From NCBI RefSeq assembly GCF_022539315.1, contig NC_066316.1:5037501-5101500 (forward strand): a stretch of DNA of 64,000 nt. Direction: 5' to 3'. The notes under the pieces are model-generated. The model made no database searches, had not been told where the DNA came from, and saw only the letters and a list, made by a program, of their open reading frames with translations. How positions within the stretch are numbered: the stretch's first letter is position 1; each line of letters begins with the position of its first letter. This document shows, piece by piece, positions 34,650 to 44,799 of the stretch. Both the position numbers and the translations under genes were made by a program. Source of the stretch: Serinus canaria (lineage: Eukaryota > Chordata > Aves > Passeriformes > Fringillidae).

Positions 34650-35570
34650 GGAGCGCGTTTGTTCTCTGTGCCCGAAGCGCCGGGGACGCGCTGCCCGCCC
34701 GGGCGAAAGGCTGACAAAGAAAGACGGAAAGGGGAAAAGCCCCGTCCCAGTACCCGCAGCTCCGGGCGGGACTACGGCCACCCCACGGGCGGCGCGGGGG
34801 ATGCCCCGATGGAATTTGGGGAGCGGCTGCGGGGCCGCCGCTCGCCTTGGGCTGCCGCACCCGCAGCGTTCGGTCCCCGCTGCCGCAGCGGCCACGGAGC
34901 GAGCCCGCCCCGGCCCCGGGGACCCCCGCCCAGGTAGGTGCCGCTGGTTCGCTCCCGTCTCCCCCTCACCGCCTTCCGTCCCCTTGGATTTCCCCCCGCC
35001 GTCTCCCTCAAGCCACTGAATTCCGGCGATTTTACCATCGGGCAGCGCCGCGGAGAGCGGGGGCCGCCGCTCCATCCGCTAGCCGGGGATCCAGAGTGAA
35101 ACCGCCCCTGGTCCGGCTGCGCTTCCAGCGGCTCCGGGCAAACGGGACCGACCGCAGGCGGCAGTGACCGCAGGCATCGGTGGCCGTAAACATCGGTGAC
35201 CGCAGGCGGTAGTGACCGCAAGCAGCGGCTGACCGAGCGCGGCGGGGCTGCACCGGGGCCGCGGGAGGTCGCACCGGACCCGACAGCCTGGGCTGGGGTG
35301 AAGCGATGCAGAAGGGTCCGCTCGGAGAGCGGCTGCCCGCCGGGGCACGGGAGGGCCCGGGTTCCCACTCCGCGTTGCCCCGTAGGTCCCTTACCTGGGC
35401 TCCGGGCTGGGCTCCGCCGCCGGTATTGCCGCTCCCGCCGAGGCACGGACAGGCAGCAGCCACGGGGAATTTAGGGTCTTCCCGAAGCCCTGCCGCCCTT
35501 CCCGAGGGGGGTCAGTGCCGGGGATGCCTCCCCCCGGCCCCGGGATCCCCCCGGTCCTCCCCCCGTATCG
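34650..35570. promoter_or_regulatory. Second CpG island with a splice donor on each strand
   Basis: About 900 bp of very high CG density, larger than the KIZ island and 6 kb upstream of it. A plus-strand donor CCAG/GTAGGT ends a possible exon at 34,933, and a minus-strand donor CCCAG/GTAAGG ends another at 35,395. Neither has a convincing coding frame. It could be the promoter of a non-coding RNA, an alternative KIZ first exon (minus strand), or a regulatory island of a developmental locus. 35,150-35,225 has degenerate repeats of a GTGACCGCAGGC unit. Confidence 0.55.
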
Positions 35571-35992
35571 ATTCCAGTCCGGCGCTGGCAGCGTTTAGGC
35601 CGGGATTGGGGGATAATAGGAATATCATCTGGAGACAATTACCTTTGGAGCGCGCTCGCTTCTCCTCCCAGACACTGTTATTTGAGCAATAGGATCATTT
35701 GATTTCATATCGCACTAAATAACCCCCGGCCGCCGCAAATTGCCGCCTTCTCAACAGCCACCCCTTGGAATAAATTGCACAGCGACTCCTTGGGCTCCAG
35801 CTTCTTCTTATTTTTTTTCCCCCTTATTTCCCCCCCTCCTCCTTTTTCTCCTCTGCAGAACGGTATTTCAGGAGAAGCAGGGACAGAGGCCCGATGCTGG
35901 TGGATAAACTGCATCCAGCAAAGCTCCAGCTCCCTTAATAAGCTAAGCAGCAAAGACCTACCCGCACCACTTTTCCTCATGTTTTTCTCCCC

Positions 35993-36066
35993 CTCCCTCA
36001 TCTATTTTTTTTCTTTCTTTCCTCCTTTCTTTTTTTTTCTTTTTCTTCTCCTTCTCCCCCTTTAAA
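35993..36066. repeat. Homopyrimidine tract
   Basis: Roughly 74 bp of C and T with only scattered purines, mostly T with CTTT and CTTCT steps. It is low complexity and of a type able to form triplex DNA. Confidence 0.85.
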
Positions 36067-36099
36067 GCAGTTTTTCCCCTGCCGGGTCCAACTGACTGC

Positions 36100-36240
36100 A
36101 GGGCTCCATGTGCCTTTAAGGCTCTGTCAGCGCTCGCCGGATAATCTGGTCATCGCCGGCCTCATTAGATCTGTATTAATGTCAGCCACGGATTGCTAAT
36201 TAGATTTGCGGGATAAATGAAATTACCCGAGTGGGCGGCG
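36100..36240. promoter_or_regulatory. Enhancer-like block
   Basis: Contains CTCATTAGATCTGTATTAATG and GATTGCTAATTAGATTTGC style sites in short order, without repeats. Typical of a homeodomain-bound conserved element. Conservation not tested. Confidence 0.35.
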
Positions 36241-37329
36241 TGGGAGGGGAGTGCAGTCTCCCAGCGCTTCCCGAGATTTAGGGGGGGAAAAAAATAAAAA
36301 AGGTAAAATAGAAAGGAAAGACCTAATTTTATTTTCCATTCTTTTCTCCCTCCTTTCCCCTCCTGAGCCCCATCCCCTCCTCAGGCTTCCCTGAATTCCA
36401 CAAACTGCTCCGTAGCTGGACCTGGGGGTTCTGCTAACGGAGCCCATTGGTGCCGCATCAGGTGCTCTGTGCCGAGGGATCCTGCTCGCCTTGGATTCCA
36501 GGGAGCAGCTCTAGGGTGAACAGCTCTGCACTGCTGGGGTCTCGCAGGGGTCGAGGGAGAGACTGATGGCATTATTCATCCTGTTTATTTACCCTTATTA
36601 GAAAATGGGATGAAAGAGCAGGGCCCGACGCTTGCCTTTAAGCACCGGCTGAGCAGCGCACACACAGCCCCAATTAAACACTGCCCGGACCGAGGCCTTT
36701 CTCCATATTGGAAACCCAGCTCTGTTTAACGAGGACCAATTAAATCCTGCTTCATTTTACCTGGGATCTCACAACAAATTCCTTTTCTTCTTCCCTGGTA
36801 ATTACTGGCAGAATCAGCCCCACTATTGGGGCAGGAAGCCCTCCCTGATAACCCACCTGAACCCCAGCTGGATTTCAGCAGAGCCAGGGGCCCCTTCCTG
36901 CCCCCAACCCCACCAAAACCCAGCTGGGATCAGCCCGGGCCTCCAGTCCTCTCCCACTTCAGCCCACCACGGTGCTGGCAGAGTGGGGCCCCTCCTGGGG
37001 AAGCATGTGGAGCTATTCCAGCCTGGCTCTGGCCTACATTCCCAGGCCTCCCCCGAGCACCCCACAATGTTAAAAACTGCACCCTGTCTCCCAGGGGACA
37101 TCGCTGCAACCGGGACATTCAATTAAATAATCCTGGCCCTTTGCACCACAAATAAATGGCTTTTTTTCCTTCCCACAAATATTTCCTTTCCCAAGTTCCC
37201 TTTCAAAAGGGAAAAAAAACCAACAACAACAAAGAAACAAAACCCCAAACTGGAGAACAACAGGAAAAAAAGGAGAGGGGGGGAAAGAAAAGAAAGAAAC
37301 TGTTCTCCTTTCTTTTCCCTGTGTGCAGG

Positions 37330-37730
37330 GTAATTGATAGGCTCTATCAGAGGTCAGGATTTGCATAAGAATTAAGAGCAGTAAATTAATTTAATATTCC
37401 ATGCACATCTCCAATTATTCCTGCAGACCTTTGTCTCCCCGGCTGGCAGAGAGAAGGTTCAGCTGCTCTTCATCCAAACAACATCTGTGCAGTTAATAAT
37501 TTGATAAACAGCTCATACAAATAGTTTCTGAATTATCTGCCAAACCAATGACTATTCAGTTTGGAAACACTCGGCGAGGGCCAAGTGTTTGGAAACACTT
37601 GCCGGCGGCTTCGGAGCAACTGCACCAACTGAGATTCGCCCTGCGTATCCCTAAAATACCAGCAGCCCTCTGCAACAAAATCCCATCAAGGACGATATGT
37701 GAAAGAAGTTATTAGTAGTAATTAAAAAGA
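37330..37730. promoter_or_regulatory. Enhancer-like block with a short palindrome
   Basis: Dense AT-rich motifs (GGGTAATTGATAGGC, AAATTAATTTAATATTCC, CTCCAATTATTCC) are followed by CAAGTGTTTGGAAACACTTG at 37,581-37,600, a 9-bp inverted repeat around GG. Confidence 0.35.
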
Positions 37731-38124
37731 GCCCACCCTTCCCAGTGTGTGCCCACCACCCGGAGAGGCTCACACGTCCCGCGGGGCTGGGCTCCATTCC
37801 CCAGCTCCGGGCTCCAGGTGGATCCATGTGAGGTCAGTGGCCCCATGAGCTTCTCTCACTGGGTGCAGCATTTACAGCCCTTCAGCTGCTTCCTTCCCTG
37901 CACAACCCCCTGGAAAGGGGCTGGGTTCTCCTGGCTGTCTCCTTGCCCCAGTCTCCAAGGAAGAACGGCTGACAGTTGCCCTGCAAAATCCAAATTTCAG
38001 CCCAGGAAGGACATACTGATTTTCTCCCAGGGAAACTCAATCTTACAATAAAACTGAGGTGTCTCCTTCCTCCTTACCCACATGGATGCAGAGGTCTAGC
38101 TCCAGGCTGGCCGAGCACCACCAG

Positions 38125-38302
38125 GCTGCTCCTGCCCTGGAGCTGGGCAGTGGCTGAGTCCCCATCCCTGGAGGGGTTTAAAAGACGTGTGGGTGTGGCA
38201 CCTGGGGACACAGTTTAGTGGTGGCCTTGGCAGTGCTGGAGGAATGCTTGGACTCAATGATCTTAGAGGGCTTTTCCAACCTTCACACTTCTATGATTCC
38301 AT
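38125..38302 (+). mobile_element. CR1 LINE 3' end
   Basis: Plus-strand fragment ending in the CR1 3' signature: GGAGGGGTTTAAAAGACG, then GGACTCAATGATCTTAGAG, then TTTTCCAACCTTC and TCTATGATTCC. It is 5'-truncated, as is usual for CR1. The left boundary is approximate. Confidence 0.88.
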
Positions 38303-41300
38303 ATCTGCATGGGCTGTGGTTCCTGCAGCACTTGCCAGCCTGACCTTAAGTTAGAGTGGCAAAGAGCTCCACTGGTGATGCCACTGCTCCTCACTCCCCT
38401 CAGGCATTAGGCATCATTCCAAAATTAATAAAAAGTTGATTTTTAGAAGATTATGAAGTTCTCCAAGCTAAAGGCAAGGTTAATGCACTTCTCCATAGTC
38501 ATACAACTTTCATGTCTGCTGTCATTAAGAGCTGATTTTTTTCTTCACATTTAAAAAGAGAATTTACATCATGAACAGAAATCCAGTAACAGGGACACAA
38601 ACAGAAGGGAAGGGATGAGGTGCCAAATTTGGAGGGATGTCTGGGCCTTGATAAACCACTGCAGGCTTAACACAGCCAAAATAAGGCCAGATCCCCCACT
38701 GGGACGTGGGACAGGCCAGACCTGGTGCCTCCCCCGTGGGAGGGAGATCCCTGTGCCCCGGTGGAGATCCCACATTTGGGATTTGGAGCTCCCAGGCTCC
38801 ATTCCTGTTACCTGGCTGCAGCACCAGCTCTGAGCTCACCGTGGGGAGTCAGCCCTCTGAATATTCAACACCAGCAGCTCCAGGGCTGCCCAGAGCCAGG
38901 GATTTGCTGGGAAATGGAAGCTTTTTTCACTCCTTTCCAAAATTCAGATCAATGCACTGTGCTGTCTCTGGAGCCTGAGGCTGGTTTGACCCGAGTGTGT
39001 GTTTTGCCTCAGCTTTAATTAAACAAACACATTCCAGTTTTTATTTTGGAAGCTAATTGTGCTGTTTTAAGGAATTCAAATCCCCCTTTTTTCCAGCCCC
39101 CAATTCCCAACGCTTCATGTAAGGAGGGAATTGAACCCTCAGCTGTCTTCTGTCACCCAGCACGGACATCCCTCCCTCCTGACACATTCCTGTGGTTTGG
39201 CAGCCCAGGACCTGGCACGGTGGGTTTTGGGATTGGGGAGATGCAATGCTGGCTCTGGAGAGCAGGATTCCGGAGATGTGGCATTTTTGGGGCCGTGGGT
39301 TCACCCTGGGAGCCCTTTAGCCCTTCTGGTCCCTGGATTTAACCCCAGCAGGGGGATTTCAGCACTGATACTTGCCAAGGGGCGCTGGGCAACTTGATTA
39401 ATGTTTGCAGAGCTCTGGGCAGAGTGTGCCATGTGTGTGAACATTTTATCACATTCCAGCTAGGCCACAGCCCCCCCGGACATCCTGGCACTGCCTCATC
39501 AGCCACATCCACGGCTGCACGGAGTTTTCTTTGGCATCTCAGCCACCCTAGCACCACCAAAGGCTGAGGTGGAAAAATCCAAACCCCAGCCTGTGCAGAT
39601 TTCCGGCGCCCGGAAGCCACGATCCCAGCACCGCTTTTTGGCACAGAAGATCTCTCTTTAGGCACTCGCTCGTCGAGCTGCCGCGCCACTCTTTTCTTTA
39701 TGGAGCCACAGAAGTGTCTGTAATGAGAGATTAAAATAGTAGTCGTGCCCCGTGATTTATTTTTGAAGTTCCCTCGTCTCCGCGCGTGTAAATACCCCGG
39801 GCTGCGGGCCGGGATAAATAACGCAGCGCAATATATTAACGAGGGAGAACACAAAGCTCCGGAAAGATGGAGAAGGGGGAAGGCGTTTGCTGGGTGGTAA
39901 GTTATGGGGCCTTTGGAGGCAGGGCAGGGGGAGGCTGAGCACGGGGAGGGGGGTTGGCTCCTGCCTTCCCCCCACCGATAAATCAGCAGTCTCACGGCGT
40001 CGGAATAAAATATGCCGGGTCCCTGCGGCGGGGTGGCACGCGGCGCGGGAGCGCGGGCCACGCACGCTGACTGCAAATGGGGTGGGCCATCAGACGCTGC
40101 CATAAAACACCCCCTCGCCTCCCCCAGCTGATTATCAACTTCATGCATAGCAAATGACAGAGCGGGAGCGCCGGCGGCGCCTCCACCGCTCCGCCGAGGT
40201 AAAAAAATAAAATATTTACAGACTGACAGGCTAATGGACACTTTGCCAAAGAGCCGTTCGAAAGAAGTAGTAAATGGGCCCGTGCTGATGCAGGGCAGCG
40301 GGCCCGGTCAGGGATCAGGACACACGGCACCGGATCGGATAACATCTAATTGGCAGGTCACATCCAAATGAGTGTAGTCATGCATCATCCGGAAGGCTTT
40401 CTGCTGGTTATAAAGACACTTGTAAACAATTCAGCCGCTGAACATGGCAATAATATGTTGATCCGGCATGTAATGAGGTGTTCCTGGAATCAATAAACTA
40501 GTCATGAAGAGCAGGGAGCAAGGTCAGCGCCTGCCTTTTTGATGACCTTTGCTGGCTGGTGAGGACATCATATACTCTGAAGAGGACTTTTCTCATATTG
40601 CAGAAGGCGCCGAGTGTCAGAACTTCCATTCGCAGCAAGCAAATGAACAGCCGGGCTCTGCATGCTAATGAAGTCCAGGCTATTTTCCACCTTTTCATCT
40701 GCACATTATGCTCTTGACTTTGGAGAAGGTGGGAATTAGGTTGGACCCTCGTGTCAGACTGCCTGATGGCTCGGCTCCGGAAAACTGGTAATTGAAGCTG
40801 ATGACTGATGCGGAGGAGGCCTGAATTTGGAAATAAACAGTTTCAAGCACTGCATGTCATTTCTAGAGAGACTGCTGAGTGAATGGAAATGAGCTCCGTT
40901 TCGCCGATCTAATGCAGTTTCTCAGCAGGAAAAACACTGTCTTTGAGACAACAATGCCAATCAGTGGGATTTAAATGTCCTGGCGATAATGTAAGGAATA
41001 GCACCTGCCTCGGCAAACAGCACTTAGGGAAATGCTGCCCTGTGCTGGGGCCTGAGACTCATCTCCAACCCCCAGCACCAGGCTGGAGGAGCTGGGATGC
41101 TCTGAGGCTGGCAGCAGGGAATGGTCCTTGCCACAGAAAAGCCACCAGTGACACTGAGAAGTGTGGCTTTGAGTGAGCCTAACTGAACATGGGGCTTTCC
41201 ATGCCACATCTGCACTGCTGAACTGCTCCTCCCTGGCAGGAGAGAAATCCTGCTGGCCTCAGCCCCACCAGCTGCCAGCCCCACAGGGATGGAAAAATGG

Positions 41301-41494
41301 GGTTTCTAGACAAGGCACCCAAAGGCCAGTATGTTCAGCTTCGACTCTGAACATCCCAGCAGCTGGGAAACAACATTGCAAACGCTATGAACCCTCCCCA
41401 AGTCCTGCTTGGGGGTGTGGAATGGGGCACAGCCACTCGTCAGAAGCAGTCTCACTGAGGCTTCCAGGGCTTTGAGGTGTTTTCCTTCGGACAC
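38303..41494. other. Intergenic stretch with a long enhancer-like cluster
   Basis: 38,303-39,640 holds nothing I can name. 39,640-40,930 is unusually motif-dense and is listed separately. A 300-codon minus-strand ORF at 39,339-40,241 crosses it, but it has no recognisable protein features. Confidence 0.55.
39640..40930. promoter_or_regulatory. Extended enhancer-like, probably conserved non-coding block
   Basis: About 1.3 kb free of repeats and dense with developmental-type sites: TATATTAACGAGG, ATCTAATTGGCAGGTC, GGCATGTAATGAGG, CATGCTAATGAAGTC (octamer-like) and GGTAATTGAAGC. This is the most homogeneous and longest such block in the window. Conservation is inferred, not measured. Confidence 0.42.
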
Positions 41495-41655
41495 AGAATC
41501 CTGGCTTGGAGAGACTTTAAGGTCCATCTCACGCTACCCCCTGCCATGGGCAGGAACACCTCCCACTATCCCAGGTCGCTCCAGGCCCTGTCCAAGCTGG
41601 CCTGGAATCCTCCCAGGGATCCAGGGTCACCCACAGCATCTCTGGGCCCCATGTG
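41495..41655 (-). mobile_element. CR1 LINE 3' fragment
   Basis: Minus-strand CR1: in plus reading it begins ACACAGAATCCTGGC, then GACTTTAAGGTCCATCTC, CCTGCCATGGGCAGGAACAC, TCCAAGCTGGCCTGGAA and CCAGGGATCCAGG, the usual order for a reversed CR1 3' end. It is diverged and 5'-truncated. Confidence 0.82.
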
Positions 41656-43950
41656 TCCTCTGCAGGTCCCCCCCAGGCACAGGCAGGGCCGGGACTCTCC
41701 TGCCCCGTGCTTCCCCAGCAGCCAGGCACCGACAGGTCCGTGCTGGAGGTACGAGGTGGGGTGTGCTGCAGCCAGGGGTTCCCCAGAACCCCTCATGCCC
41801 CCGACCAGAGGGGGTCAGCGTCCCCCAGGGCGGCCACATCCCGCTCCCCGCTACCGAAAGCCGCCGGCTGTCCCCTGGAGGTGGCGGCATCAGGAGCGGG
41901 TGTGTTTGTGTAATAGTTTGCAACCCTTCAACATGAAAGGATGGAGACGGATGCGAGTTATTATTATGAAAATGAACCAAGCAACAGACAAAAATATTCA
42001 GGAGATGTAATCTGCTTCCCTACAATGCGCTCGCAGAGAAGAGCACTTGGCAGACAGGAGAGTCGCCGTCAGATACATTGCCTTTTGTTAAATTGCTTTT
42101 GCACTGACAATGCCTTTTAAAACCACATGCAATCTTAATTTAAAATACCCAATACCTCGAGGTATAGGGGCCCAGTGCTGGTCTCTAGCTTGGGATTTGT
42201 CCAAAACTATTCCCTCAGCTTAATACCGCTATTCCTCATTTTAATCACACAACAAATGTGGGAGCCTGAATTTGCTTGTAAGAATCCATCCCTAAAAATG
42301 AATGGGGCACGGATTGATTCCTGTGCCTGCCACCTCAGTGTTGTCCAAATCCCTGGAAGGTTTGCCCAAGGAAAGCCCTCTTCCTGAGGGGTAGCTTTGA
42401 CACCGATGGGCAGAAAGCAAAGCTGAGCTTTTTCATCCTTTTAGGAAACGGTTAATGGTGAGGAAATGCCAAATGTGGCAGGGCAAGACACTATTGCATT
42501 TTTTTTTTTCAGAGACAGAGTGGTGGGAAAAAACCCCCAAACAAATCAAGCAGCACTTGCACGTCACTGCTCCCTGCTCCTGCCCTGCTCCTGCCCTGGC
42601 AGGCCATGTGTCACTCCCTGGCACAGAGCACCAGGTCTCCATGGACTGAGGGTTTGGCTGTGGGTGCCAGCTCTGCACTGCTTCACTCAGCACTCAGTAG
42701 AACACCCCACCACTCCCTCAGAAGCCCCTGGGTGCCAGATTTATCCTCTGCCCATGGGAGCTGAGAGCTTTGAAGCGTCTGGTGGCATTTTGAGGCCAGC
42801 CGTGAGGAAGGGCAGGTGTGTGTCCAGGCACGACGCTGGCTCCAGGCTCAGCCCATCCATCAGAGCTCCTCTGGCCTCCCACCTCCACAGATAACCTCCT
42901 TCCCTATGCTAATTCCCTCAGAACATTATGCAGACTGTTTATATTTCTCTACAGCCAGAACAGGCTGCTGACACAAATCAGCCATTAGCCATTCACACTG
43001 AGGAGTCTCCGCTAATTGTGCAGAATGTAATTAGTGATTATGTAATATCTAAGCTCTTGCAACTGTCATTAATGTCCACTATTCACCAGAGATAGTTCTT
43101 ACTGAATTAGGGAATGATTACTGCATGCTAAATCTACTTAATCCTAAATATGCTAATTAACACCGCCTGCACTTTAGACAGTGGTTAAAAGCACTAGTCA
43201 CCTCAAAAAAGGCTCTGATACACCAGAACCCAAATTGCCTGCCAAGGATTTTCCCTCAAAAGGTAAATTTGTTTAATTAAATGCTGCAGTAAACTGTTGG
43301 GCACAGCCCTTGATTAGTGCAGCCCAAGGAGGGGCCTTCTGGAATGAACTTGTGAGGTGCCACCGCAGGGCAGCAATGTCCTGCAGCATCCCAGCCCTCC
43401 TGCAGCATCCTGGTCCAGGTCCAGGCACAGCCTTTCCCCCATGCCTGCCAGTGCTCCCCAACAGGCCTGACAGGAGCAGAGCCCAATGTAAAACAGCTTT
43501 CCAAAGGCTCTCCCTCCAGGATTGACCACCCCACTCCTCAGGTCATAAAGAACAGTATTCCTACAGGCAGATACAGGAGCTTCCCTCAATAAATTCTGGC
43601 TTAAATCCTAATTTGAAGATCAATTGTGTAATTGCAAGATTGATTGTGTGGAACAGACTTCAAATATTAAATGCTAAAGGAATGGGATAAACAGAGCAAT
43701 TGTACAGGTTTGAAAGGTCCCTTTCCAAGGCCTGGGGTGTTTAATGTATTCTAGGTTTCTGTGGAAAAAAAAAGATATGGCTGTCATGAACCCCAGGATA
43801 ATAGCAGCCTGTGATTTATGAAGATTCCTCCTGCTTATATATTTTAGATAAATAATGCCCCTGTGTGTCTCTCTGCACTCATTCATAACCAAAAGCTGCC
43901 CGAGCTTGTGCAGGAACCTTTGGAATCAGCTCAGAGGGACGGGATAACTC
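41656..43950. other. Intergenic stretch
   Basis: 41,656-42,890 and 43,270-43,950 hold nothing I can name. 42,890-43,270 is an enhancer-like block listed separately. Confidence 0.55.
42890..43270. promoter_or_regulatory. Enhancer-like block rich in octamer and homeodomain sites
   Basis: Within 380 bp it carries CTATGCTAATTCCC, CCGCTAATTGTGC, GAATGTAATTAGTGATTATG, CTGTCATTAATGTCC and AATATGCTAATTAACACC, that is two octamer-like ATGCTAAT sites and several TAATTA cores. No repeats or ORFs. Confidence 0.42.
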
Positions 43951-44020
43951 ATGGATCAGACACTGGATAAGTCACAGCCTGTCAAGGCCAGGGGTGCCCC
44001 CGGGCAGAGCCACCGAGCAG

Positions 44021-44425
44021 GGTCACCTGGAGCCAGAGGTGTGCTCCATGCAGGAGCATACAGAGGCAGAGGTGTGCTCCATGCAGGAGCATACAGAGGC
44101 AGAGGTGTGCTCCACCAGGAGCATACAGAGCCAGAGGTGTGCTCCATGCAGGAGCAAACAGAGGCAGAGGTGTGCTCCATGCAGGAGCAAACAGAGGCAG
44201 AGGTGTGCTCCATCAGGAGCAAACAGAGCCAGAGGTGTGCTCCATGCAGGAGCATACAGAGGCAGAGGTGTGCTCCACCAGGAGCATACAGAGGCAGAGG
44301 TGTGCTCCATGCAGGAGCATACAGAGGCAGAGGTGTGCTCCACCAGGAGCATACAGAGGCAGAGGTGTGCTCCATGCAGGAGCCAACAGAGCCAGAGGTG
44401 TGCTCCACACAGGAGCAAACATGGC
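44021..44425. repeat. 33-bp minisatellite, about 12 copies
   Basis: The unit is about GAGGCAGAGGTGTGCTCCATGCAGGAGCATACA read in overlapping parts: a GAGGTGTGCTCC core recurs every 33 bp (or 32 bp where CATG is CAC, as at 44,113). Variants alternate GAGGCAGAG/GAGCCAGAG and GCATACA/GCAAACA. Because 33 is a multiple of three, long ORFs appear on both strands; they are artefacts. Confidence 0.95.
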
Positions 44426-44519
44426 CCAGGGGGCAAACACAGCCCAGGGACCTCGTCTTGCCCGCCACCGCCACCACAATCACCACCTCCACAGAAATGA
44501 AAGAATTAGCCACACAATG

Positions 44520-44790
44520 AACCCCTAATTGCCTGGCAACAGCATTTAGGCCCCATTAGGTAGATTTGTAACTGCTTCCAGAGAAATAAACTCCTGTGTC
44601 ATTAGATAACAAGGGAAGAAATAGGTTATTTCCTTTTTGAAAGGTATGAAAGCTTCCAATTGCCTGATGTACGTGCTGAGTAGATTATTTTCTGTCATCT
44701 CAGTTAATTGAATTTTGCCCATTGCTCTTAGAATTCCTCCCTTTCGTGTAAGGTTAAAAAGTTCAGAGGAGTCATATTTTTGAACGGCGT
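44520..44790. promoter_or_regulatory. Enhancer-like block next to the minisatellite
   Basis: Contains CCCTAATTGCCTGGC, CCCCATTAGGTAGATTTG, GTCATTAGATAACAAGG and CAGTTAATTGAATTTTGCCC in 250 bp without repeats. Confidence 0.33.
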
Positions 44791-44799
44791 CCATTTATC

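Larger units (their letters stand above)
35571..38124. other. Intergenic stretch with pyrimidine tracts and enhancer-like blocks
   Basis: Pyrimidine-rich tracts lie at 35,800-35,856 and 35,993-36,066. TAAT-rich unique blocks lie at 36,100-36,240 and 37,330-37,730. No ORF has gene-like features. Confidence 0.6.

Noticed and set aside
34387..35463. Several ORFs of 90-220 codons across the second CpG island
   Set aside because: They are expected in CG-rich DNA with few stop codons. One contains a Phe run from poly(T), and no frame shows a known domain or a good start.
39339..40241. 300-codon minus-strand ORF
   Set aside because: No domain or splice context; it overlaps an AT- and GC-mixed block that looks regulatory rather than coding.
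43951..44528. Several overlapping ORFs of 130-190 codons, and repeats that might suggest a CRISPR array
   Set aside because: They are produced by the 33-bp minisatellite. Units are contiguous with no unique spacers, and the genome is vertebrate, so neither genes nor CRISPR.
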